Shown piece after piece: positions 40,675 through 49,933 of a stretch of 64,000 nt of DNA. Source of the DNA: Candidatus Ribeiella danica (lineage in GTDB: Bacteria > Chloroflexota > Chloroflexia > Chloroflexales > Roseiflexaceae). The DNA lies in the NCBI GenBank assembly GCA_016717335.1, contig JADKFS010000008.1, positions 186,001 to 250,000 on the forward strand, written 5' to 3'. The position numbers were made by a program, and so were the translations under genes. The notes below the pieces were generated by a model. That model made no database searches, was not told the DNA's origin, and was given only the letters and a program-made list of their open reading frames with translations. Within the stretch, counting starts at the first letter, position 1, and each line of letters begins with the position of its first letter.

Positions 40675-43455
40675 CTACGGCATCGCCGCCGTATCCAGCC
40701 GAACGTCGTCCAGCACGACGTCGACCGCGTTTCCGTTCGTCGCACCGAGGCTGAAGCGGCTCGCCTGGGTGGTGATGTTTTGGGCCGCGCTGGATGCGAA
40801 CGGCCCCGCGAACGCGGCGTCGCCGGTCGCCAGGTACGCCTCCAAAACGCCGCTCGTGCTGGTGCCCTTCTTCTGGTGCAGGCCGACCCGGTAGAGCGTG
40901 CCGGGCGTGAGCGCGGCCGAGCTGCCGATCGCGGTCGAGGCATTGCGCAGCTGCAGCGTGCCGTTGGCGTTCAGGTAGAGGTTGCCGGCGCTGGCGGTGC
41001 CGTTCGTGATCAGCGCCAGCCGGGCGTTGGTCGCCGGCAGCGTGGTGACCTTGATGTAGAACGAGACGAATAGCTCGTCGGCGGCGGTGGTGAGATCCTC
41101 GCGCAGGTAGTTGGCGGAGTTCGGGATCTGGGCGGCGTAGCTGCCCTTGAGCGCGCCGGCGCTGATCAGCGAGACCGACGTGACGACGCTGTCGAAGCCG
41201 GTGGCCGGGTCGGTCAGGCTGCCCCCCTCGAAGGTGATGTCCTTGAGCCGCCCGCCGCTCGGCGTAGTGCTGGTCGGCGTGGCTGTCGCCGCCGCCTCGG
41301 TCGGCGTGGCTGTCGCCGCCGCCTCGGTCGGCGTGGCGGTCGCCGCGGTCGCCGCGGCCACGTCGGTTGGGGTCGCCGTCGCCGCCACATCGGTTGGGGT
41401 CGCCGTCGCCGCCACGGTCGGCGTGCTCGTCGGCGCCGCGCCTCCGGCGACGGATGGGCCGGGCATGCCGCCGCTGTCGAGACGGACGTCGTCGACGCTG
41501 ATGTTGACCGCGTTGCTGTTGGTCGCGCCGAGGCTGAAGCGGCTCGCCTGGGTGGTGATGTTCTGGGCCGCGCTGGATGCGAACGGCCCCGCGAACGCGG
41601 CGTCGCCGGTCGCCAGGTACGCCTCCACCACGGCGTTGCTGCCGCTGCCCTTCTTCTGGTGCAGGCCGACCCGGTAGAGCGTGCCGGGCGTGAGCGCGGC
41701 CGAGCTGCCGATCGCGGTCGAGCCGTTCTTGAGCTGCAGCGTGCCGTTGGTGTTCAGGTAGAGGTTGCCGGCGCTGGCGGTGCCGTTCGTGATCAGCGCC
41801 ATGCGTGCGCTCGCACCCGGCAGGGCGTTCAGCTTGAGATAGAACGAGACGAACAGCTCGTCGACCGGGCTGGTGAGGTCTTCGCGCAGGTAGTTGGCGG
41901 TATTCGGGATCTGGGCCGTGTAGCTGCCCTTGAGCGCGCCGGCGCTGATCAGCGAGGCCGACGTGACGACGCTGTCGAAGCCGGTGGCCGGGTCGGTCAG
42001 GCTGCCCCCCTCGAAGGTGATGTCCTTGAGCCGCGTGCCGCCGGGCGGGATCGACGTGCTGGTCGGCGTGGCAGTGGCACCGCCCGAGGCAGTAGCCGTC
42101 GGCGTGGCGTTCGTCAGCGGCGTCGCGGTCGCGGACGGCGCCGCGGCGCCGGTCGGTGTCGTCGTGGGCGTCGCGCCCGACCCGGAGCCGAGCGAGATCG
42201 CGTTGTGAAGGTAGTAGAGCTTCGACTCGTCGCTGGCCAGCACGACCAGGCCGGTGCTAGAGTTGACGGTCTGCTTGGTCGAGGTAGCGTTATTGATGCA
42301 GGTGTAGGTGCTGCTGCTGATAAACGGCGTGCCCTTGCCCGACGAGAAGCTGGGATTATTCATGCTGGTGGACTTCATGTAGATCACGCCGCAGCTCGTC
42401 GGGGCGGTCGCGAACATGTAGACCTTGCTGTTCTCGCTGTCCAGCACCACGATCGGGCGGGTATGCTGGTCGCTGGTGGCGCCGAAGACGGTCCACTTCC
42501 AGGTGTTGTCGGGGTAGCGCACGACCAGCCGGATCAGGTCGGTCCCGCCGGTGCAGCTGCCGCTATCGCCGACCGATGTCTTGATCGCGGCGAAGATTCG
42601 GCCGTACGGATCGGACTGGAGCGACTTCAGGTTGATATGGTCGTCGGCCAGGCAGGTCCCGGTCCCGCCGTAGATCTGCTCGATCTGCCAGGCGTCGAGC
42701 GCGTCGGTATCCTTATGGCGCGCGAAGTACATGTAGGATGCGGCCGAGGTCGAGGTGTGGCTGCTCCAGAGCACGCCGACGCTGGGGCCGTCCTTGTCGT
42801 TGTAGGCCACCAGCGCCGCGATATCGTCCGAACCGACCCCCAGCGAGCCCTTGAGGACCGCTTGGGTGCCCCATTGGAGCGGGTCGGTGGTGCTGTTGTT
42901 GACATATACCTTGCTGCCCTGGGTGAAGGCGACCCAGAACCTGCCGGTCGAGTCCTTGTCGAGCGTGAGCGTCTCGGTGCTGCCTTTCATGACCACGACA
43001 TAGGGGCTGCCGAGCGTGTAGGTCTTGGTGCTCGTGCTGTAGGTGTAGCGATACAGCCGCCCCTCGTTCGTCGCGCTGGTGTTGAGGTTCGAGAGCGTGG
43101 ACACAACGTAGAGGTACTTCACGGCGCCGCTGCTATCCCACAGCACATCCGCGCGCGCGAGCGGCCGGTCGTCCACGGCGGTGCCGGTATCGACCCACTG
43201 GTCGGGCCAGTTGAGCCTGTAGATGTGGTAGTTGTTGGCGCTCTTGCTGAACATCACCGCCCACCAGAGGCCGTCGTTGTACCAGAGCTTACTCTGTGGC
43301 TTGGATGCGGTGACGTCGGTGCCGGCCGCGCTGGTGAAGGAGGGCCCCAGGTAGCCCACATTTGCATTCGCGGCATCGGTGGCGCGCAGGTTGAGGCCCA
43401 GCACAATACCAAGCATAAGAACGGCCGCCAGTGCGGTGGACACAGCTCGTCTCAT
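40675..43455 (-). CDS. Secreted protein with beta-propeller-like half and two LamG-like domains
   Basis: The protein has 926 residues. Signal peptide (about 1-30), then a region of about 390 residues with repeated strand patterns (VWVAFTQGSKVYVN-like, DVLWDSSGAVKYLYVV) resembling a BNR-type propeller. A Thr/Pro/Ala linker leads to two concanavalin/LamG-like domains of about 195 residues, nearly identical to each other (both start LKDITFEGGSLTDP and contain LYRVGLHQKKG and AQNITTQASRFSLGATN), joined by AATATPT repeats. Probably a surface or extracellular carbohydrate-binding protein. AGAGGGG lies before the ATG; a TTG one codon upstream is less likely. Confidence 0.75.
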   Translation of the reverse strand: MRRAVSTALAAVLMLGIVLGLNLRATDAANANVGYLGPSFTSAAGTDVTASKPQSKLWYNDGLWWAVMFSKSANNYHIYRLNWPDQWVDTGTAVDDRPLARADVLWDSSGAVKYLYVVSTLSNLNTSATNEGRLYRYTYSTSTKTYTLGSPYVVVMKGSTETLTLDKDSTGRFWVAFTQGSKVYVNNSTTDPLQWGTQAVLKGSLGVGSDDIAALVAYNDKDGPSVGVLWSSHTSTSAASYMYFARHKDTDALDAWQIEQIYGGTGTCLADDHINLKSLQSDPYGRIFAAIKTSVGDSGSCTGGTDLIRLVVRYPDNTWKWTVFGATSDQHTRPIVVLDSENSKVYMFATAPTSCGVIYMKSTSMNNPSFSSGKGTPFISSSTYTCINNATSTKQTVNSSTGLVVLASDESKLYYLHNAISLGSGSGATPTTTPTGAAAPSATATPLTNATPTATASGGATATPTSTSIPPGGTRLKDITFEGGSLTDPATGFDSVVTSASLISAGALKGSYTAQIPNTANYLREDLTSPVDELFVSFYLKLNALPGASARMALITNGTASAGNLYLNTNGTLQLKNGSTAIGSSAALTPGTLYRVGLHQKKGSGSNAVVEAYLATGDAAFAGPFASSAAQNITTQASRFSLGATNSNAVNISVDDVRLDSGGMPGPSVAGGAAPTSTPTVAATATPTDVAATATPTDVAAATAATATPTEAAATATPTEAAATATPTSTTPSGGRLKDITFEGGSLTDPATGFDSVVTSVSLISAGALKGSYAAQIPNSANYLREDLTTAADELFVSFYIKVTTLPATNARLALITNGTASAGNLYLNANGTLQLRNASTAIGSSAALTPGTLYRVGLHQKKGTSTSGVLEAYLATGDAAFAGPFASSAAQNITTQASRFSLGATNGNAVDVVLDDVRLDTAAMP

Positions 43456-43514
43456 CAAGTACCCCTCTATGGCTGCTCAGCAATGGCACACACTACGAAT
43501 CAGTCGATCCCCTT

Positions 43515-43542
43515 CGCACCGCCATGATACCCTGGCGGTGCG
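43515..43542. promoter_or_regulatory. 10-bp-arm hairpin upstream of the LamG protein
   Basis: CGCACCGCCA and TGGCGGTGCG with an 8-nt loop, about 60 bp before the start codon. It could be an operator or a 5'-leader hairpin; no strong -10/-35 pair is visible beside it. Confidence 0.45.
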
Positions 43543-43632
43543 ATCCGGGCTTTACATTTTCGTCATCTTAACCTGGGGTACACGAACAATTAGTTCATCT
43601 CACGAAGAATACGATCTGTGATCGTTACCTCT

Positions 43633-44175
43633 CCCTCACGGGATGTGTGGGGGCTGCGCGCCCCCGTGCCCCCGCGGGCCGCCCTCCGGCCGGGGCTTGC
43701 GCCCCTGGACCCCAAAAAGAAGCTGCCTCGGTTGCCATGCTTGGCGCGCCTGCCCGGCTGAATCCAGGCGGCGTGGGAGGCAACCCGCCGTGCGCCGAAT
43801 GATGCGAGGCATGAGCCACTGGCATTGAAATTGAGACAGCCTGGTTTGCCGGAGGGGGGCTGGGGGAACCGGCGTGGGTTCCCCCGGGCGGGGGGCCGGG
43901 GGCGCAGCGCCCCGGAAGAAACTGATCGCTGTCGAAACAGCCTCAGGTGGGGGCCGGGGGCGCAGCGCCCCGCAAAGAGCAAGCCGCCAGGCGTCTTGAA
44001 CCGGCGTGGGTTCCCCCCGGCCGGGGGCGCAGCGCCCCGGAAGAAACTGATCGCTGTCGAAACAGCTTCAGGTGGGGGCCGGGGGCGCAGCGCCCCGCAA
44101 AGAGCAAGCCGCCAGGCGTCTTGAACCGGCGTGGGTTCCCCCGGCCGGGGGCGCAGCGCCCCGGAAGAAGGCGAA
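43633..44175. repeat. Composite repeat element R6 with 124-bp tandem repeat
   Basis: Orientation as R1: TTGCGCCCCTGGACCCC, core with GCTTGGCGCGCCTGCCC and TGAGCCACTGGCATTG, then TTTGCCGGAGG and palindromes. From 43913 a unit containing ACTGATCGCTGTCGAAAC and AGCCGCCAGGCGTCTTG is repeated almost exactly with a 124-bp period. Confidence 0.85.
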
Positions 44176-44982
44176 TTAGCCCTGGATATGGGCGATGTAG
44201 CGCTCGGCCGAGCGCCGCACCGCCGCCTTGGCGTCCTCGGCCACGACCTTGCCGGGCCAGGCCGAGTAGAGCCGGTCGAAGGCGTAGGGCTCGACCGCCG
44301 CGACGATCCGGCGCACCGAGCTGGCATTCATGGGGATCAGGTTCGGGTAGCTGTACATGAAGCTGACGTAGCGCGTGTCGCTCACGACGTAGATCGTGTC
44401 GCCGGTGAAGAGCGCGCCCCGGCCACCCGCGCCGCCGGCCCAGTGCAGCGCGCTGCTGCCGGGGAAGTGGCCGCCGCCGCGCACGACCGTCACGCCTGGC
44501 AGCAGCTCCAGCGACTCGCTCGACCAGTATTGGATCGATTCATCCGGCCGCATCACCCAGGGCTGGTTGTCGGCGTGCAGGTAGATCGGGGCGTCGAAGG
44601 CGCGGCTCCACTCGACCATGCTGCTGTAGAAGTGCGCGTGCGAGATCGCGATCGCCGCGATGCCGCCCAGCTCGCGCACGCGCGCCACGGTCGCGTCGTC
44701 CAGGTAGCTGATGCAGTCCCACAGAACATTGCCCGCGCTGGTGCGGATCAGGTGTGCCCGCTGGGCGATCGCGAAGCCGGGCGTGGTCTGGATGGCGATC
44801 AGGCCGGGCTCGAGCTCCTCGAAGCTGTTCGTGTGCCTGCGCCGCAGCCCCGCCAGGGTGGTCCACTGCTGGCCGGCGGCGTTGACATACTGGCGGTCGT
44901 CCTCACAGATCGGGCAGCTGGCCGGCGCGGACGCGCTCGCGGGGTACTGCGTGCCGCACGTGATACAGATGTAGTTTTCCAT
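44176..44982 (-). CDS. Zinc-ribbon MBL-fold hydrolase-like protein
   Basis: The protein has 268 residues. The N-terminal zinc ribbon has C6-x2-C9 and C23-x2-C26. The rest is a metallo-beta-lactamase fold with SHAHFYSS (114-121), a GGHFPGS loop and FTGDTIYV. In the family motif HxHxDH the Asp-His are Tyr-Ser (Y119-S120), and the last His motif is not evident, so at most one metal site is likely. It may have lost hydrolase activity or use another metal set. The C-terminal half is typical of MBL proteins that act on small molecules. Start 15 bp after a degraded NAT gene. Confidence 0.75.
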   Translation of the reverse strand: MENYICITCGTQYPASASAPASCPICEDDRQYVNAAGQQWTTLAGLRRRHTNSFEELEPGLIAIQTTPGFAIAQRAHLIRTSAGNVLWDCISYLDDATVARVRELGGIAAIAISHAHFYSSMVEWSRAFDAPIYLHADNQPWVMRPDESIQYWSSESLELLPGVTVVRGGGHFPGSSALHWAGGAGGRGALFTGDTIYVVSDTRYVSFMYSYPNLIPMNASSVRRIVAAVEPYAFDRLYSAWPGKVVAEDAKAAVRRSAERYIAHIQG

Positions 44983-44997
44983 GTCTGTGCTCCATGC

Positions 44998-45346
44998 TCA
45001 AAGGTCAATGCCAAACAGCTCGCGCAGGGCCGCGCGGTGCTCCTGCTCGTCGGCGAGCAGCCGCTCGGTGACGAGCAGAGTCAGGTCGCTCAGCGTGATC
45101 CGCCCGCCCGGCGTGGCGAGCGAGCAGACCCGCTTGCGCGTGAAGCTCGATTCTGGGGAGGTCTGGTGGTAGCGGCACATCTTGGCGTACTCGGCGTAGT
45201 GGTGCGGCTGGAGCGTGAAGGTGGATGTCGAGGTTCTCGAAGGGCACCGCGAGCATGTGCGCGCGGTGGAGCGAGCGCAGCGCTCCGGCGCTCGCGTCGC
45301 GCGGGCCGTCGTAGCCGATCCGGCGCAGGTAGGCGTCTACGTCCAC
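44998..45346 (-). pseudogene. Arylamine N-acetyltransferase remnant
   Basis: The N-terminal part (DVDAYLRRIGYDGPRD, AHMLAVPFENLDIH) and the C-terminal part (AEYAKMCRYHQTSPESSF, RVCSLATPGGRITLSD) are both clear arylamine N-acetyltransferase segments. About 150 residues between them, including the catalytic Cys-His-Asp region, are missing, and the two parts are in different frames, with the junction near 45215-45225. A GTG start with AAGAGAGGGG upstream and a TATACT box (45418-45413) survive, so the loss looks recent. Confidence 0.8.
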
Positions 45347-45515
45347 AGTATCCCCTCTCTTGCGATGGCGTCGGCGCCACGCTGCGCCGGCCACCATCGT
45401 CGAACAACGCGTAGTATAGAACGACGCTCGGGCGACCGCATCGGGCTGCAGCCGTGCCCGGCCCTGTACGAGAGGACAGCAAGGCCGAAATCGCAGCGCG
45501 GCGATCGATTTCGGC

Positions 45516-45521
45516 TATAAT
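45516..45521 (+). promoter_or_regulatory. -10 box of the phosphatase operon
   Basis: TATAAT ends 6 bp before an ATG (45528), so the transcript should begin on or next to that codon. Confidence 0.5.
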
Positions 45522-45527
45522 GCGGCC

Positions 45528-45623
45528 ATGCCACACCGCCGTGGCCCCGTCGCCAGCGCCGCCGATTGCTTGATAGACGGGCTGCGCGCCTGCAAGGCCG
45601 GCAAACTGCCGGGTGTGGAGTAG
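45528..45623 (+). CDS. Possible leaderless 31-residue leader peptide
   Basis: The frame begins MPHRRGPVASAADCL and ends KLPGVE, with its stop codon 5 bp before the phosphatase ATG. The last codons contain the GGAG that serves the phosphatase. The position right after a TATAAT box suggests leaderless translation that couples to the next gene. No similarity recognised, and coding status is uncertain. Confidence 0.35.
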   Translation: MPHRRGPVASAADCLIDGLRACKAGKLPGVE

Positions 45624-45628
45624 ATTCT

Positions 45629-46270
45629 ATGCGACTGATTATCGTTCGCCACGGCGAGAGCGAATGGAACCGGATTGGCCGCTACCAGGGCCAGCAGGAC
45701 GCGCCGCTGTCGGAGCTGGGCGCCCGCCAGGCCGAGGCGCTGGCGGGCCGCCTGCAGCGCGAGCCGCTCGACGCGATCTTCAGCAGCCCGCTGCAGCGCG
45801 CCGCGAAGACCGCCGAGGCGATCGCCCGCTACCACCCGAGCGTGCCGTTCGATCATATGGAGGCGCTGCTCGAGATCGGCCACGGCGAGTGGGAGGGCCT
45901 GCTGGCCGACGAGGTGATCGTCCGCTACGGCGAGGGGCTGCGCGAGTGGCGCAACCACCCGACCCGCTCGCAGATGCCGAGCGGCGAGAGCTTCAGCAAT
46001 GTCCTCAAGCGCGTGCTCGACTTCAAGGAGCGGCTCTGCGCCGAGTACCCCAACCGCAACGTGCTGATCTCGACGCACGACGTGGTCGTCAAGATCCTGG
46101 TCGCCGACGCGCTGGGCATGAATATGGACCGGATCAACCGGATCTGGGTGACCAACGCCAGCATCAGCGTGATCGAGTACGGCGACGACCTGCCCTACCT
46201 GGTCAGCCTGAGCGAGGCCTGCCACCTCGGCCGGCTCGAGACGGCGCGCGAGCGGCAGAAGGCGATCTGA
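45629..46270 (+). CDS. Histidine phosphatase (phosphoglycerate mutase-like)
   Basis: The protein has 213 residues. The catalytic RHGE is at 7-10 (H8 is phosphorylated), with SSPLQRAAKTAEAI, EIGHGEWEG and the second catalytic His in STHDVVVK. Members include cofactor-dependent phosphoglycerate mutases, cobalamin phosphatases and broad-specificity phosphatases; the length and the LEIGHGEWEG motif favour the broad GpmB/PhoE-like group. The ATG at 45629 is preceded by GGAG in the upstream small frame. Confidence 0.9.
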   Translation: MRLIIVRHGESEWNRIGRYQGQQDAPLSELGARQAEALAGRLQREPLDAIFSSPLQRAAKTAEAIARYHPSVPFDHMEALLEIGHGEWEGLLADEVIVRYGEGLREWRNHPTRSQMPSGESFSNVLKRVLDFKERLCAEYPNRNVLISTHDVVVKILVADALGMNMDRINRIWVTNASISVIEYGDDLPYLVSLSEACHLGRLETARERQKAI

Positions 46271-46427
46271 CAGAGCGACGCGGCGACACGACGAGTGGTC
46301 GATACGCGACACAGCGATAGGGCGAACGGCGGGCGAGCGAGCGGGCAAAACGGCGAGCGGGCAAGGGAGAACAGGATAGGGGACGAGTTGTCTCCTTGTC
46401 TCCTTGTCTCCTGAACGGGGTGAAGAG
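46271..46427. repeat. Low-complexity spacer with TTGTCTCC words
   Basis: GCGAGCGAGCGGGC-like words, and three tandem TTGTCTCC (46389-46412), the same word found in repeat R3 and in the PBP1C insertions. No gene. Confidence 0.6.
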
Positions 46428-47384
46428 ATGACACAGACGGTCTACTGCCCGCGCTGCGGCACGCTCATGGAGCGGCGCCAGGTCGACGATCGCGAGCGCG
46501 AGGTCTGCCCGGCCTGCGGCTTTGTCTTCTACCGCAACCCGGTCCCGGCCGTCGGCGTGGTGGTGGCGCTCGACGGCAAGGTCGTGATGGTGCGGCGGCG
46601 CTACCCGCCGCGCGCCGGCTACTGGGCGCTGCCGGCCGGATTCATGGAGCTGGACGAGAGCGCCGAGGAGGCGGCCATCCGCGAGTGCCACGAGGAGACC
46701 GGGCTGCTGGTGCGGGTCGATCACCTGCTGGGCGTCTACTCGTTCGGCGAGGGCCAGGGCACCGGCCTGCTGATCATCTACGCGGCCACGGCCACCGGCG
46801 GCGAGCTGGCGGCCGCCGACGACGCGACCGAGGTCGGCGTGTTCGAGTCCGAGGCGCTGCCCTCGCCGATGGCCTTTCGCTCGCACCTGCAGGCGATCGA
46901 TCGCTGGCGGCGCGAGTCGCGGCCGGCCCGCGCGCCCCACCTGGCGCGGGCGGCCGACCGGGCGCTGCTCATCCGCCTGGCGCGCCCGGCCGACATCGCC
47001 GCCGCGCTCGGGCTGCTGCTCGGCGCGGTCCCGCCCGAGAGCGATAGCTACGTCGCGGCCGAGGCGCTGCTCCACGACCGGCTGCACGACCCCGACCGGC
47101 CGATCGTCGTCGCGGAGATCGACGGCGCGGTGAGCGGGGTCGCGCTGCTGGGCATACACCAGGCGCCGCGCGGCTGGTATGCGACGCTGGATGATCTGGC
47201 GGTGGCGACCGATCTGCGCCGGCGCGGCGCGGGGAAAGCGCTGGTGGGCGCGACCGCCGAGATCGCGCGGGAGCGCGGCTGCGCGCTGCTGCAGTTGGCC
47301 TTTCCCGGCGCCGAGCCGGCCGCGCGCGATTTTCTGGCCGCCTGCGGCTTCGGCGCCGGCGAGGCGCTCGCGCTCCACCTGTGA
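46428..47384 (+). CDS. NUDIX hydrolase-GNAT fusion with zinc ribbon
   Basis: The protein has 318 residues. The N-terminal zinc ribbon (CPRC...CPAC) precedes a NUDIX domain with a complete Nudix box (GFMELDE...REC HEETGL pattern, about 68-91). Such proteins usually hydrolyse ADP-ribose or NADH-type dinucleotides. The C-terminal half is a GNAT acetyltransferase with DLAVATDLRRRGAGKAL as acetyl-CoA loop. The combination is unusual; the target is unknown. The start at 46428 follows GGGGTGAAGAG. Confidence 0.82.
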   Translation: MTQTVYCPRCGTLMERRQVDDREREVCPACGFVFYRNPVPAVGVVVALDGKVVMVRRRYPPRAGYWALPAGFMELDESAEEAAIRECHEETGLLVRVDHLLGVYSFGEGQGTGLLIIYAATATGGELAAADDATEVGVFESEALPSPMAFRSHLQAIDRWRRESRPARAPHLARAADRALLIRLARPADIAAALGLLLGAVPPESDSYVAAEALLHDRLHDPDRPIVVAEIDGAVSGVALLGIHQAPRGWYATLDDLAVATDLRRRGAGKALVGATAEIARERGCALLQLAFPGAEPAARDFLAACGFGAGEALALHL

Positions 47385-47406
47385 CACGTTGGAACGTTCC
47401 AACGTC

Positions 47407-48576
47407 TTACTGGCCGTCGAGCATCGAGCGCGCCTGCTTGAGCAGATCGTCGCTGCGGCGCAGCGTGCTGGAGATCTCGACGCGCCCGGCGTCCGGCGAC
47501 TCCTGCAGCCGCTGCAGGCGCTCGCTGAGCAGATCGAGCACGGTCTCCTGCGGCTGGGCCGTCGCGTTGCGGGCGAGGATGCTGGCGTAGAGCACCTGAA
47601 TCAGCGCTGCCAGCGGCGGCGCGAAGATCATGGCCCACAGGCCGCCCAGGTAGCCGAGCGCCAGCAGCAGCAGCACCTGCAGCAGCGGGTTGACCTTGAG
47701 CGCCTCGACCTGCATTGTGCGGGCGGCCACCCGGTGCGTCACGATCATGATCGCGCTGCCGATCAGCAGCACCAGCAGCGCGTGCAGGGGCGACAGCATG
47801 AGCAGCGCCACCAGCGTCGCCACGATCAGCGCGACGACCGGGCCAAGCCGCGGCAGCAGCTGGCTCGCGCCGCCGGCCAGCGCCAGCAGCGACGCAAACG
47901 GCAGCCCGGACAGCCGGTAGAGCGCCAGCAGCAGCAGCGCCGAGACGGCGATCGCGAGCACGGTCGTGCGGATATACGCGCCGACGGCGATCTCGGCGCT
48001 GCGCCAGACGTCGCGGGCGCGCACGCGCGCGGCGATCGGCAGCAGCGAGAGCCACAGGCGCTCGAAGTGCGCGACCTCGATCAGCCAGTAGTAGGCCAGG
48101 CTCAGCGCGGCGAACGCGAAGATCAGCCAGCTGACCACGCCGCTCGCGACGCCCACGACCGTTCCGCCGACGACGGCCAGCCCACCTGCGCTCGCGCCGC
48201 CGCGCATCAGCGTCTCGAAATCGGGCAGGCCGCGCGCCACCGCCTGCTGGATGGGTGTGCCATTCCGCCACTGCTCGGCCAGCGAGCCATACAGGCGCGG
48301 CAGCCCCTCCGCCGCCGCGCCAATCTCGTTAGTCGCGCCGACGCCGTAGATCAGCACGCCGACGGCCAGCCCGGCCAGAATCAGCAGGTACCAGATCAGG
48401 ATCGCCATGCCGCGCCCGATCCCGCGCGACTCGAGCCGCTGCACCAGCGGGCGCAGCGCCGCCGAGATCGCCAGCGAGCCGCCGAACATCGCCAGGGTCG
48501 GCTGGAAGACCCACAGCAGCAGGAAGGTCAGCAGCGTCACGCCGATCGTGAGCGCGATCTGTGCCAATCGTTTCAT
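47407..48576 (-). CDS. AI-2E family permease-like protein 1
   Basis: 389 residues with about eight hydrophobic segments and the family LPRLGPVVALIVATLVAL-type motif near the end. The family is called AI-2E after E. coli TqsA, but many members export ions or other compounds; no ligand can be inferred. The start ATG overlaps the stop of the next gene (ATGA), so the two paralogues are co-translated and may form a pair. It lies 22 bp from the convergent NUDIX gene. Confidence 0.82.
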   Translation of the reverse strand: MKRLAQIALTIGVTLLTFLLLWVFQPTLAMFGGSLAISAALRPLVQRLESRGIGRGMAILIWYLLILAGLAVGVLIYGVGATNEIGAAAEGLPRLYGSLAEQWRNGTPIQQAVARGLPDFETLMRGGASAGGLAVVGGTVVGVASGVVSWLIFAFAALSLAYYWLIEVAHFERLWLSLLPIAARVRARDVWRSAEIAVGAYIRTTVLAIAVSALLLLALYRLSGLPFASLLALAGGASQLLPRLGPVVALIVATLVALLMLSPLHALLVLLIGSAIMIVTHRVAARTMQVEALKVNPLLQVLLLLALGYLGGLWAMIFAPPLAALIQVLYASILARNATAQPQETVLDLLSERLQRLQESPDAGRVEISSTLRRSDDLLKQARSMLDGQ

Positions 48577-49856
48577 GCGCGCTGCTCCTGGGCCACCGCC
48601 AGCAAGCCGTCCAGATCGACCAGCAGCGCCTCCAGCTCTTCCTCGGTGGCGTCCACGCCCGCGTCGATCTCCTCGGTCTTGCTGCGCACCTGCTGCCGCA
48701 GATCGTTCGCCAGGTCCTGGGTCTGGTAGCGCAGCAGCGCGAGCTTGTCGCGTCCGCCGATCTCGAGCTGCTCCGGCGCGGCCGGCGCGAGCATAACGTG
48801 GTCGAGCAGCACCTGGAAGACCGCCGCGAGCGGCACCGCCAGCAGTGCGCCCAGCAGGCCGAACAGATCGCTGAAGACCGCCAGCGCCAGCAGCGTGACG
48901 ACCGGGCTGACGCCGACGGCCCGGTCCATCACGCGCGGCACGACGATCGCGTTTTCTAGAAACTGGATCACCATCGCAATGCCGATCGCCAGGAGCGCCA
49001 TCGTCTGCGAGACGCTCAGGCCGACCAGCCCGGCCAGCACGAGGGTGATGATTGGGCCGACGTACGGGATGGCCTCGAGGATGCCGGCGATGATCGCGAT
49101 CGTCAGGCCGAACGGCAGCCCGATCGCCACGTAGCCGATCCCCGAGAGCAGGCCGATCACAAAGCCGAGGATGGCCAGCCCGCGCACGAACGCGCCGATC
49201 TTCGACTCGATCTCATTCCACAGCCCGATCGCCGCCTGGCGCCGGTCGATCGGCACGAGCAGCGCGATCGACTGGACCGCCAGCGCGCGGTAGTAGAGCC
49301 AGTAGTAGCTGAGCAGCAGCACCAGCGCGCCGAACAGCAGCGTCCAGCCAACCGAGGGGAGCAGCGCGGCGACCTGCGCGCCGAGCGCCACGCCGTCTTC
49401 GCCCGAGATGCCGCTGAACGGGTCGGCCGGCAGCTGGACCGCCAGGCCGCGAATGAAGCGCGAGTCGGAGGTGGTCACCGTCGTGCGGAAGCCGGCGTAG
49501 AATGTCGGCAGTTCGCTCGCGGCCTGCGCGGCCTGCGAGATGACGAACGGCGCCAGCGCGGCCAGAACCGCGCCGAGCAACAGCAGCAGCAGGCCAAACG
49601 CGATCAGGCTGGCCGTGCTCTGCGAGAGGCCGAGCTTGCGCAGCCGGTCGACCAGCGGCGCCAGCGCCGTCGCGACGACGATGCCGAGAAACAGCAACAG
49701 AAAGACATAGCGCAGCGCGACGATCAGCGCGAGGCCAAGCAGCACCAGCGCCACGATCGCCGTGCCCAGCGCGACCTGCTTGAGCGTCAGGCGCTGCCAG
49801 GCCGATGGCGTCGGCGCACCGTTCGAGAGGGGTGGGGAGGTCGTATCGCTGCTCAT
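48573..49856 (-). CDS. AI-2E family permease-like protein 2
   Basis: 427 residues, same family as its downstream neighbour: about eight transmembrane segments and the YVGPIITLVLAGLVGL motif. The start ATG at 49856 has AGGGAA upstream; a longer frame is rejected because it reads non-coding spacer. The C-terminus has an acidic coiled stretch (TEEIDAGVDATEEELEALLV). First gene of the two-gene unit. Confidence 0.82.
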   Translation of the reverse strand: MSSDTTSPPLSNGAPTPSAWQRLTLKQVALGTAIVALVLLGLALIVALRYVFLLLFLGIVVATALAPLVDRLRKLGLSQSTASLIAFGLLLLLLGAVLAALAPFVISQAAQAASELPTFYAGFRTTVTTSDSRFIRGLAVQLPADPFSGISGEDGVALGAQVAALLPSVGWTLLFGALVLLLSYYWLYYRALAVQSIALLVPIDRRQAAIGLWNEIESKIGAFVRGLAILGFVIGLLSGIGYVAIGLPFGLTIAIIAGILEAIPYVGPIITLVLAGLVGLSVSQTMALLAIGIAMVIQFLENAIVVPRVMDRAVGVSPVVTLLALAVFSDLFGLLGALLAVPLAAVFQVLLDHVMLAPAAPEQLEIGGRDKLALLRYQTQDLANDLRQQVRSKTEEIDAGVDATEEELEALLVDLDGLLAVAQEQRA

Positions 49857-49933
49857 AACACTTGTATTCCCTGTGTGATGGAAGTCAGCGAAATGGTAAA
49901 GCAAGAAGTGTGCCTCAGCGGCAGCGCTTCGCT

